This document shows, in pieces, positions 24,445-31,606 of a DNA stretch of 64,000 nt (its first letter is position 1; each line of letters begins with the position of its first letter). Source of the DNA: an uncultured Fibrobacter sp. (GTDB lineage Bacteria > Fibrobacterota > Fibrobacteria > Fibrobacterales > Fibrobacteraceae); contig CAKUWY010000003.1 in NCBI GenBank assembly GCA_934699585.1, positions 62,001 through 126,000 of the forward strand, given 5' to 3'. The notes beneath the pieces are model-generated. The model was given only the letters and a program-made list of their open reading frames with translations. It did no database searches and was not told where the DNA came from. The position numbers and the translations under genes were made by a program.

Positions 24445-25629
24445 TTAAAACAGCTGCGAAAGGTCTGCCTTAAAGAATTCCTCCAGTGGGATCCCTCCAG
24501 AGCCTACAATAAAGGAGCGTCGAGGCGTAAAGTCTGTGGCAAAGCGGGAAAGCCCGCTGTTCGTAGCCCTCGCACCGCTCTTTACCTCGATGGCGACGAC
24601 GCTTTCTCCCCTGACTAGAATAAAATCCACTTCCATGTCGTGCTCACGCCAGTAGTAAACCTTGTAGCGGAATTGGTCGGCGTTGGAGACAAGGTTGGCC
24701 CCCACGGCAGATTCCACGAAAGTTCCCCATTTCTTTGGGTCTTCTAGGGTGCGCCTGAATGTACCCTCGGTGTAGGCGGTGTGCAGGGCGGAATTGTAGA
24801 CCTGGTACTTGGGAATCGAGTTGTATTTGCGTGAGGCGTCGCGGGCGAATTTTTGCAGCCCGCAAAGCAGGTTACATTCGGACAGAATTTGCATATAGTT
24901 TGCGATGGTGGTCACGTTCCCGGCGTCTTGCAGTTGCCCGAGCATTTTGGTTAGCGATAGCAACTTCCCGGAGTAATAGGAACCCAGTTCAAAGACTTGC
25001 TTGAGGAGTGCCGGCTTGTATATATTGGATGTCTGTAGAACGTCCTTCGATATGGCCGGTTCTACAATGGAATCGAGAATGTAGCGGCGCCAGCGGGATT
25101 CTTGATTTTTTAATCTTGCCGCACCTGGATACCCTCCGAAGTAAATGTAGTCGTTGAGGGAAAAATCGAATGCCGACTGCATCTCGTCTAGGTTCCAGTG
25201 GCCCATCCGTATGAGCTCGAACCGCCCTGCCAGTGATTCCGTCAGTCCGTTCATGAGCAACAGACGCGAGGACCCCAGCAGCACGACCTTGATGTTTATC
25301 CCGTTTGCGGTGTCGCTGTCCCATTCCTTCTTGACGATTTCGCTCCAGTTGTTGATTTTCTGGATTTCGTCAAGGACCAGCAGGAACTCGCGGCTTCCGG
25401 ACAGGGCTACTCGGGTGCGGGCTGTTTCCCACTGCTCGCTTATCCAGCTGGAATTGGCGGAGGGAATTCCGTCGGCACTAACCATCAGGTTCGGGAGGTC
25501 CACTTCGGCAAGAACTTGCTTGATTGCGGTGGTTTTCCCGACCTGCCTTGGACCAAGAATTACCTGCAAAAAGGCCCTAGGTTCAAGGACTCTTCTTTTT
25601 AGTTTCTTGTACACTTTTCTGAAAATCAT
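24445..25629 (-). CDS. AAA ATPase with DUF4143 domain
   Basis: Walker A GPRQVGKTT lies near residue 26 from the chosen start (MIFRKVYKK, ATG at 25629), followed by LLVLDEIQKI (Walker B) and LGSSRLL (sensor 1). The C-terminal DUF4143 part contains EVDFILVRGESVVAIEVKSG, a PD-(D/E)xK-like nuclease core. Such proteins are common, accessory and poorly understood; restriction-like or toxin-antitoxin-like roles have been proposed but not settled. The frame remains open to 25710, but that stretch holds direct repeats typical of an operator and no Shine-Dalgarno. The region is AT-richer than its flanks. Confidence 0.85.
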   Translation of the reverse strand: MIFRKVYKKLKRRVLEPRAFLQVILGPRQVGKTTAIKQVLAEVDLPNLMVSADGIPSANSSWISEQWETARTRVALSGSREFLLVLDEIQKINNWSEIVKKEWDSDTANGINIKVVLLGSSRLLLMNGLTESLAGRFELIRMGHWNLDEMQSAFDFSLNDYIYFGGYPGAARLKNQESRWRRYILDSIVEPAISKDVLQTSNIYKPALLKQVFELGSYYSGKLLSLTKMLGQLQDAGNVTTIANYMQILSECNLLCGLQKFARDASRKYNSIPKYQVYNSALHTAYTEGTFRRTLEDPKKWGTFVESAVGANLVSNADQFRYKVYYWREHDMEVDFILVRGESVVAIEVKSGARATNSGLSRFATDFTPRRSFIVGSGGIPLEEFFKADLSQLF

Positions 25630-25686
25630 ATCCGTAATATAAATAAAAATCCGTAGAATTTCAATAAATTTTGCATTTTTTATTAT

Positions 25687-25742
25687 AAAAATGTTCAATT
25701 GGTTGAACAAAAATGTTCAAATGTTGTAATAAAAATGTTCAA
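25687..25742. promoter_or_regulatory. Three 12-bp direct repeats with 22-bp spacing, plus a palindrome
   Basis: AAAAATGTTCAA occurs at 25687-25698, 25709-25720 and 25731-25742, each start exactly 22 bp from the last (about two helical turns). The first copy overlaps a perfect inverted repeat TGTTCAA-ttgg-TTGAACA (25692-25709). It lies 58-113 bp before the start of the DUF4143 ATPase gene and is probably its operator. Confidence 0.6.
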
Positions 25743-26005
25743 TTTATGTGTTGCTAGACTGTTTTTTTTAAACGTCGAATCCGATAACCCCGGCACACAG
25801 GTGCTGCTGGATAAACAGAAAAACCTATGATTCAACGCAAAATAGGTAACCATTTGGTCGATTTCTATGCAATGCTCACGTTACTTTTGAATTGAGAACG
25901 TTTTGGGAACGGAAAATAAAGTGTTTTTCAAAAAATTGTGTTGAAAAAAGGGGGGGGGTATGTACATTTCACTGCGTTTGGAATTTGTTGTCTGGAGAAA
26001 CTCTT
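25743..26005. other. Intergenic region with G9 tract before a FISUMP gene
   Basis: No gene is supported here. A run of nine G residues stands at 25950-25958, directly after six A, 48 bp before the start codon of the FISUMP lipoprotein. TTTTGAATTGAGAACG and nearby AT-rich DNA could hold the promoter, but I cannot assign -35 and -10 boxes with confidence. Confidence 0.5.
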
Positions 26006-27262
26006 ATGAAGATAAAATCGGAAACAATTATGGTGAGTTTGCTTAAGGCGGGCTTTGCTGTCCCGTTTATGCTGGTCCTCTCTGCTTGCGACGATTCGGG
26101 ATCGGCTGCAAATAGCGAAGTTCTGGATAATTCTTCGACTTCCTTATACGATGAGGCCCAGGGAAAAGGAGCGGAAACTGACAAGCGGATTGAGGATGGA
26201 GATCGAAAGTCATCAAGTTCCATCCAAAAAGAGGAATATTCGAGTTCATCCGAAAAAGAGGAGTATGATTTTGACGGCGAGGTTGTTTTTGCTTATGAGT
26301 TGCCCAGTTGTACTGTCAAGAAAGATGAAAAAACCTATTATGTAAGGGATGAAGATGCCGCCTACACCTGTGATTACGATGATTTCTTTAGAAAGGGCGA
26401 ATGGATTAAGGAGAATGGTTTGGGTGAAGATGATGATTGGATATATTCAAGTTCATCTGAAAACGCGTTTGTTGATTGTGACGGCAAGGTCAATTCTGTC
26501 TATGAGTTGCCTGAATGTACGGACAAGCGGAATGGCAAGGTCTATTGCGTAAAAGATGAAGGCATCACTCACACCTGCAAGTACTATGCAAATCTTGAAA
26601 GAGGTGCCTGGGCAGTTGACCCTTCGACCGTTGTCAAGGGAATGAAGACCGACCCGCGAGATGGAAAGGTCTATAAGACGGTTAAGATAGGTAGCCAGAC
26701 CTGGATGGCCGAGAATTTGAATTATCGTTATTTGGGGAACTCTTCTAGCGGAGATTCCTCCAGTTTTTGTTATAAAAATGAACCCGACAGTTGCGCTAAG
26801 TACGGCCGCCTATATACCTGGTTTGCCGCTATAGGCAAGACGGAAGAAGAGTGTGGTGGTGGGAAGGAATGTGATTTGAGTAAAGGTAATGTGCAGGGGA
26901 TTTGTCCTGATGGCTGGCATTTGCCAAGGACCGAAGAATGGAAACTTCTGTTCAAAAATGTGGGCGATAGCGCGACTGCAAATGTCCTCAAATCCAAGAC
27001 GGGGTGGTACGCTTGGGATGGTGAAGCTGGTAATGGTTGGGATGACTATGGATTCACTGTACTGCCGGCTCTCCTTCTGGAGCGCGGGGGCTTTCACTGC
27101 AGTGAGGGAAAAACCTACTTCTGGGCAGTCGAATCGTCGGACGAATACGAAGATTACAGCAGCCTCGTGGGCTTCAGCTACAAAGTGGACGGAGGCTGGT
27201 TCAACCGTGGCGGACAAGAAAGGGATGGCTACGGGTATTCAGTTCGCTGCCTACTGGACTAA
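26006..27262 (+). CDS. FISUMP-domain lipoprotein
   Basis: The signal peptide ends in the lipobox VLSAC (C28), after GGAG and the ATG at 26006. A Ser/Glu-rich linker follows, then two copies of a cysteine-bearing module (YELPSCTVKKDEKTYYVRDE and YELPECTDKRNGKVYCVKDE, about residues 95-185), and finally the FISUMP domain (about 205-418) with DGKVYKTVKIGSQTWMAENL, NVQGICPDGWHLP and YSVRCLLD. FISUMP modules resemble C-type-lectin-like sulfatase-modifying folds and are abundant in Fibrobacter; the role is thought to be at the cell surface but is not established. It lies inside the accessory block. Confidence 0.85.
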   Translation: MKIKSETIMVSLLKAGFAVPFMLVLSACDDSGSAANSEVLDNSSTSLYDEAQGKGAETDKRIEDGDRKSSSSIQKEEYSSSSEKEEYDFDGEVVFAYELPSCTVKKDEKTYYVRDEDAAYTCDYDDFFRKGEWIKENGLGEDDDWIYSSSSENAFVDCDGKVNSVYELPECTDKRNGKVYCVKDEGITHTCKYYANLERGAWAVDPSTVVKGMKTDPRDGKVYKTVKIGSQTWMAENLNYRYLGNSSSGDSSSFCYKNEPDSCAKYGRLYTWFAAIGKTEEECGGGKECDLSKGNVQGICPDGWHLPRTEEWKLLFKNVGDSATANVLKSKTGWYAWDGEAGNGWDDYGFTVLPALLLERGGFHCSEGKTYFWAVESSDEYEDYSSLVGFSYKVDGGWFNRGGQERDGYGYSVRCLLD

Positions 27263-27478
27263 AAGTTCTACATCTCCATCCAGCTTATAAAATTTGTTCT
27301 CTCCGCGGTAGGGATCGTGGCCGTCATAGGACCTCTGCTTCTTTGCGCCGTCGGTTTCGCTAAGCAAACAGATCTCATTTTGGTTTATGTCTCGCCAAAA
27401 TAAATCCTGGAGGACTTGATGACTCGCTTTGAGATGTTCTTGTAGTATGGGGACAAGCGAAGGAGTGCAAAACTTGCT
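27251..27478 (-). pseudogene. Remnant open frame without start
   Basis: On the minus strand, 75 codons stay open from a TGA at 27481 to a TAG at 27253, overlapping the end of the FISUMP gene by 12 bp. The translation (for example VPILQEHLKASHQVLQDLFW and later RSYDGHDPYRGENKFYKLDG) looks protein-like but lacks a start codon and a recognisable family. It directly follows the aguB tail remnant. Another frame here reads LLRLSPYYKNISKRVIK, similar to DUF4143 proteins, which may be chance. Confidence 0.35.
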
Positions 27479-27487
27479 TCAATCGTT

Positions 27488-27571
27488 TATTCCTTGCCCC
27501 AAATCTTCAAGATATCGCCATAAAGGTCGATGCGACGGTCGCGGAAATGCGGCCACCAGCGGCGATTCTTA
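27488..27571 (-). pseudogene. Duplicated 3' end of aguB
   Basis: On the minus strand this encodes RRWWPHFRDRRIDLYGDI and a stop after WGKE, the same residues as the C-terminus of intact aguB 1.3 kb away. About 68 of 75 bases agree with 28779-28853, the differences being mostly at third codon positions. It starts exactly at the stop codon of the Fic gene. Confidence 0.85.
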
Positions 27572-28633
27572 CCGGGTTATGATTACGCGCCATTCCCCGT
27601 TTTCTGTTCGGACAATGTAGCCCTTATCCATCATGGATTTTAGTTGTCTTTGTATGGCAGACATGTTTATGCCAATATTCTCCTTGATTTTGGCATAGGT
27701 TATGTCCGGGTTTTCAGAGAGTAATTCCAGAATCTTGCTGGAATTTTCAGTGCGAAAATGCACTTGTTCTCCATCGAACCACCAGACTCCGGGGCCTTGC
27801 TCCTTGACAAATTGCACATTGAACATGATTTCATTGGCATACATTTTTCGGAAGTAGTTCCGGAAAGGGCGAATTTGCGTTAGTGTCGCCCGAGCTCCGT
27901 CGGATGGAGCGTGTCCCACATCTAAATCAGTTTCGTGAAGTGCTTCGAGATAATCGTTCTTTTGACGGCTGCGCACTACGAGCAGCGGGTAACCATGCTT
28001 TGCAAGGATGTAGTTGACCATCAGTCGGGCAATTCTTCCGTTTCCGTCTTCAAATGGATGGATTCGAATATACCGATAATGGAATAGGGCGGCAAGGTCT
28101 ACCGGCGATAGTTTTCCTTCGCTCTCGCTCAGGTTGTACCAGTCTACTAGATTGCTCATCAGCGAGGGTGTTTCTTCGGGCGACGCGTAAGTGAATATGT
28201 CCCCATAGCGGGTGACAACGCTGTTCGGCCTTGTCTTGTACTGGCCTGCGTGAATTGTGTAGGATGATGCGTTTCCGTCGGGACGAATGTAGTGGACTTG
28301 GTAATCTTCTCGAAGTAGAGTCCTGTGCAATTGCCGTATAAAGTTTTGGGTAAGGGGAAAACTTTTTTCCTGCGATTCTGCCAGAGACAGCTTTAGACAG
28401 ACGTCGCTAGCCTTCATCTCTTCGCAATCTTTTAACTTGGCTGCTCCATTCACCTTTCCGAAGAAGAGCAGGAGTTCCGTCTGCCCGTAAGTGAGCGTGT
28501 TGCCCTCGATGTGGTTGCTGTTGTAGTTGAAATCGATTGTAAACCGCTTGTTCAGACGATGCCTGTCATACTCGCTGAGGGGCTGTAGCGAATTCCATAA
28601 TTCTAGGGCTTCTTCGAGATTTTTCGATTTCAT
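27569..28633 (-). CDS. Fic-family AMPylase-type protein with winged-helix tail
   Basis: Fic enzymes transfer AMP (or related groups) from a nucleotide to protein side chains. The catalytic motif HPFEDGNGRIAR is complete (H192). An N-terminal inhibitory helix motif S-x3-E-G is present (S39 to G44), marking the class II, self-inhibited group. The C-terminal 70 residues (ITYAKIKENIGINMSAIQRQ onward) look like a winged-helix DNA-binding domain, suggesting self-regulation. Two palindromes lie in the promoter region. Base use is AT-richer than in housekeeping neighbours. The gene sits between intact aguB and a duplicate of the aguB tail, a sign of acquisition. Confidence 0.92.
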   Translation of the reverse strand: MKSKNLEEALELWNSLQPLSEYDRHRLNKRFTIDFNYNSNHIEGNTLTYGQTELLLFFGKVNGAAKLKDCEEMKASDVCLKLSLAESQEKSFPLTQNFIRQLHRTLLREDYQVHYIRPDGNASSYTIHAGQYKTRPNSVVTRYGDIFTYASPEETPSLMSNLVDWYNLSESEGKLSPVDLAALFHYRYIRIHPFEDGNGRIARLMVNYILAKHGYPLLVVRSRQKNDYLEALHETDLDVGHAPSDGARATLTQIRPFRNYFRKMYANEIMFNVQFVKEQGPGVWWFDGEQVHFRTENSSKILELLSENPDITYAKIKENIGINMSAIQRQLKSMMDKGYIVRTENGEWRVIITR

Positions 28634-28665
28634 GACCTTAATATAATAAAAATTCGTTTAAAAAA

Positions 28666-28680
28666 GTGGTATAATACCAC
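28666..28680. promoter_or_regulatory. Palindromic operator 1 upstream of fic
   Basis: GTGGTATAATACCAC is a perfect palindrome with one central base, and with the flanking A and T runs it extends to 13-bp arms. It stands 33 bp before the fic start. Confidence 0.65.
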
Positions 28681-28728
28681 TTTTTTATGTGTTTTTGTTG
28701 TTTTTGTGTGTAAAAAATAGCTGTAAAG

Positions 28729-28743
28729 GTGGTGTTATACCAC
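28729..28743. promoter_or_regulatory. Palindromic operator 2 upstream of fic
   Basis: GTGGTGTTATACCAC shares 13 of 15 bases with operator 1 and has the same GTGGT/ACCAC arms. The two copies are 63 bp apart, about six helical turns, so looping or cooperative binding is possible. Confidence 0.6.
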
Positions 28744-28774
28744 TTTTACGGCCAAAAATGCGTTGTCTTAAGGC

Positions 28775-29638
28775 TTATTCGCCCCAAATCTTCAAAATAT
28801 CGCCATAGAGGTCTATACGGCGGTCGCGGAAATGCGGCCACCAGCGGCGGTTTTCCTCGGTTTCGGCCAGGTCGAGTTCCACGGTGGAAACACCGAGGAA
28901 TTCGGGAGAGCATTTTTCCAAGATGTAGCCGTCAGGGGCGGCAACGAAGCTTGTGCCCCAGAAGGTGAGGTGTCCTTCGGTGCCTATACGGTTCGCGGCA
29001 ACCACGAACGTGCGGTTGGCAATCGCGTGCCCGCGCATGACGGTGGTCCAGCTGTCTTGCTGGCGCGGGTAGATTTCCTCGGGCTCGCTGTCCATCCAGC
29101 CGATAGCGGTGGGGTAGATGAGCACGTCTGCGCCCTTGAGACTCATGATGCGGGCGGCTTCCGGGAACCACTGGTCCCAGCAGATGAGCACGCCGAGCGT
29201 ACCTGCAGATGTCTTGATGGGCTCGAAACCCGTATCGCCCGGAATGAAGTAATATTTCTCGTAGAAGGTGGGGTCGTCGGGAATGTGGCTCTTGCGGTAG
29301 AGGCCTGCAATGCTGCCGTCGCGCTCGAACACGAAGGCGGAATTGTGGTAGATGCCGCGGGCCCGCTTCTCGAAGAAGGGGAACACCACCACGGCGTTCA
29401 GTTCCTTCGCGATGGACTGCCACTGGCCCACAATCGGGTGGTCCTTTTCAATGGCAAGGTCAAAGAAGTCCGCGTTCTCCTCGAACGGGAAGTAGGGCGT
29501 GTGGAAGAGTTCCGGCAGAACCACCAGGTCGTAGCCCTTGCCCTTGAGGGCGCGAGCCTGTTCCACATACCAGGCGTTATTCGATTCGAAATCGCCTGTC
29601 CACTTGCCTTGCAGCGTGGCTACTTTAATCTTGCTCAT
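28775..29638 (-). CDS. aguB: N-carbamoylputrescine amidase
   Basis: AguB hydrolyses N-carbamoylputrescine to putrescine, CO2 and ammonia, the step after AguA. The nitrilase-superfamily catalytic set is visible: the glutamate in LPELFHTPYF, the lysine in GLYRKSHIPD and the cysteine in LGVLICWDQWFPEAAR. The start MSKIKVATLQ at 29638 has GGGAG upstream; the longer frame is not conserved. Length is 287 residues. The 3' end exists twice in the window, and a Fic gene separates it from aguA. Confidence 0.93.
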   Translation of the reverse strand: MSKIKVATLQGKWTGDFESNNAWYVEQARALKGKGYDLVVLPELFHTPYFPFEENADFFDLAIEKDHPIVGQWQSIAKELNAVVVFPFFEKRARGIYHNSAFVFERDGSIAGLYRKSHIPDDPTFYEKYYFIPGDTGFEPIKTSAGTLGVLICWDQWFPEAARIMSLKGADVLIYPTAIGWMDSEPEEIYPRQQDSWTTVMRGHAIANRTFVVAANRIGTEGHLTFWGTSFVAAPDGYILEKCSPEFLGVSTVELDLAETEENRRWWPHFRDRRIDLYGDILKIWGE

Positions 29639-29650
29639 ATTGACTCCCGT

Positions 29651-29692
29651 TGTCATTCTGGAGGCCTCAAAGAGGCCGATAGAATCCATGGA
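29651..29692 (+). repeat. Dispersed REP-like element (GTCATTCTGGAG type)
   Basis: GTCATTCTGGAGGCC, a short stem (GGCCTC-aaa-GAGGCC) and GATAGAATCCA. It lies between proS and aguB and belongs to a family with members at 17745, 41270, 47163, 49743, 50255, 54663, 59916 and 63771. Confidence 0.75.
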
Positions 29693-29735
29693 CCCTATCG
29701 GTCGCCAAAGGCTCCCTCCAGGGTGACGTTTTCTA

Positions 29736-29767
29736 CCTAGCCCCTAGATCCTAGCCCCTAGTCCCTA
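29736..29767 (-). repeat. heptamer repeat array starting at the proS stop
   Basis: CCTAGCC, CCTAGAT, CCTAGCC, CCTAGTC, CCTAAAA on the plus strand. On the proS strand it begins within TTT AGG GAC TAG, so the array includes the stop and perhaps the last codons. Confidence 0.8.
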
Positions 29768-31452
29768 AAATATTCCTTCGCCTTGGCGATAACGTCTTCC
29801 ACCTTGACCATCGTGAATTCCTTTTCGTTGCGGAACTTCCATTCAACTTCACCGTTCGCAAGGCCCTTCTTGCCGATGGCGATGCGCACCGGAGAGCCCC
29901 ACAGGTCGGCGTCCTTGAACTTCACGCCCGGGCGTTCGTCGCGGTCGTCCACGAGCACGTCGATACCGGCGGCTTCCAGTTCCTTCTCGAACTTTTCAGC
30001 GAGTTCCACGAGTTCGGCTTCCTTGCCAATCGGGACGATTTCCACCTGGAAGGGCGCGATGGGCTTGGGCCAGATCGGTCCGAAATCATCGTGGCTGTTT
30101 TCGACGACGGAAGCCATCAGGCGGCCCACGCCGATGCCGTAGCAGCCCATGATGGCCGGAGCGGTGGTCTTTTCGGCGGTGAGGAACTTGGCGCCCATAG
30201 ATTCAGAGAACTTGGTGCCGAGCTTGAATATGTTACCCATTTCGATACCGCGGGTCTCGGTGAGGAGTTCGCCGCAGCAGGGGCACTTGCAGACTTCGGA
30301 TGCTTCGGCGATGTCGGCCACTTCGAACTTCGGGAAATCGCGCTTCGGGTTGCAATGCTTGTAGTGGTAGCCTTCTTCGTTAGCGCCCGTCACGAGATCG
30401 AAGGAATCAGCGATAGCTTCGTCCACGATGATGCGGGTGTCGTGAGAATTGATCGGAGAAGCAAAGCCCGGAACCATGCCGCAGGCCTTGATCAAGGAGT
30501 CCTCGGCGGGGTAAAGTTCCTTCGCCTTCAAGAGGTTGTGGAGCTTGATTTCGGAAACATCGAGGTTGCCTGGAACCACCACCGTGATGAGCTTGCCTTC
30601 GAAGTCGAAGAACACGCACTTGGCGGTGGATTCAGCCGGAACATTCATGAATGCAGTGAGTTCTTCGATGGTCGGGCAGTGCGGCGTGGCGACCTTTTCA
30701 AGCGTTGCATTTTCGTCGCCCTTGAACGGCACGCGCTGGAACTTGGCGATTTCGCGGTTAGCCTGGTAGCCGCACTTCTTACAAAGAATCAAGTAGTCTT
30801 CGCCGTTCGGAGTGTCCAGCATGAATTCATGAGCGACCTTACCGCCCATGATGCCGGTATCGCTCTGCACCACCACCGGTTCAATGCCCACGCGACGGTA
30901 AATGCGGAGGTAGGCGTCGTATTCTTCCTGGTAGTGACGGTCGAGGTCTTCCTGGCTGGTGTGGAAACTGTAAGCATCCTTCATCAAGAATTCGCGGACG
31001 CGGATAAGGCCGCCGCGGGCACGGGCTTCGTCACGGTACTTGGTCTTGAACTGGTAGAGCATCACCGGGAGCTGCTTGTAGCTGTTGAGCACGTAGCGCA
31101 CCAGGTCGGTCATGGCTTCTTCGTGGGTCATGGCGAGCACCATGTTGTGGTTGTTGCGGTCCTTAAAACGGAGGAGTTCTTCGCCGATAGCCTGGTAACG
31201 GCCCGATTCGCTCCAGAGTTCAGCGGTCTGCACCACCGGCAGGTCCACTTCGATACCGCCAATCTTGTTCATTTCTTCGCGGATGATGTTCGTAATCTTC
31301 TGAATCACGCGGAAGCCCATGGGCATCATGGAGTAGATACCGGTAGAAACGGGCTTGATGTAGCCGCCACGCATCAAGAAGATGTGGCTCGGCATAGTGG
31401 CATCGCTGGGCGTTTCGCGGAGCGTCACGTAAAAGTACTTGGAGAGTTTCAT
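29758..31452 (-). CDS. proS: Prolyl-tRNA synthetase (bacterial type)
   Basis: It charges tRNA-Pro with proline. Class II motif 2 is in RDEARARGGLIRVREFLMKDAYSFH and motif 3 in GCYGIGVGRLMAS. Between them lies the editing insertion (about residues 230-385, with the YbaK-like PTIEELTAFMNVP and PGNLDVSEIKL), typical of the long bacterial form that removes mischarged Ala or Cys. Length 564 residues is normal. The C-terminal residues FRD coincide with the beginning of a heptamer array, and the outer-membrane barrel gene at 18.2 kb ends FRN in the same way. Confidence 0.95.
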   Translation of the reverse strand: MKLSKYFYVTLRETPSDATMPSHIFLMRGGYIKPVSTGIYSMMPMGFRVIQKITNIIREEMNKIGGIEVDLPVVQTAELWSESGRYQAIGEELLRFKDRNNHNMVLAMTHEEAMTDLVRYVLNSYKQLPVMLYQFKTKYRDEARARGGLIRVREFLMKDAYSFHTSQEDLDRHYQEEYDAYLRIYRRVGIEPVVVQSDTGIMGGKVAHEFMLDTPNGEDYLILCKKCGYQANREIAKFQRVPFKGDENATLEKVATPHCPTIEELTAFMNVPAESTAKCVFFDFEGKLITVVVPGNLDVSEIKLHNLLKAKELYPAEDSLIKACGMVPGFASPINSHDTRIIVDEAIADSFDLVTGANEEGYHYKHCNPKRDFPKFEVADIAEASEVCKCPCCGELLTETRGIEMGNIFKLGTKFSESMGAKFLTAEKTTAPAIMGCYGIGVGRLMASVVENSHDDFGPIWPKPIAPFQVEIVPIGKEAELVELAEKFEKELEAAGIDVLVDDRDERPGVKFKDADLWGSPVRIAIGKKGLANGEVEWKFRNEKEFTMVKVEDVIAKAKEYFRD

Positions 31453-31606
31453 GGTCTTTCCTTTATAGACAAAATCTGCGGGGCTTGAAAAATCCCTATC
31501 GTGGGCGTAAAAATAGTAAATGGGTGGCTTGTTTTCCGCTTTTTTGCTAAATTTGGCATTGAGAAATGGCGTTTTGCCACTTTTAGTCTAAAAGAGGTTG
31601 ATAAAG

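Noticed and set aside
25630..25710. N-terminal extension of the DUF4143 ATPase
   Set aside because: The extra 27 codons run into the phased 12-bp repeats and have no Shine-Dalgarno; family members start near MIFRK.
27385..27486. DUF4143-like fragment reading LLRLSPYYKNISKRVIK
   Set aside because: A longer open frame in another phase covers the same DNA and looks equally protein-like; the similarity is too short to accept without a search.
30091..31488. 465-codon open frame opposite proS
   Set aside because: Antisense to an intact class II synthetase; the His/Val-rich translation has no recognisable domain.
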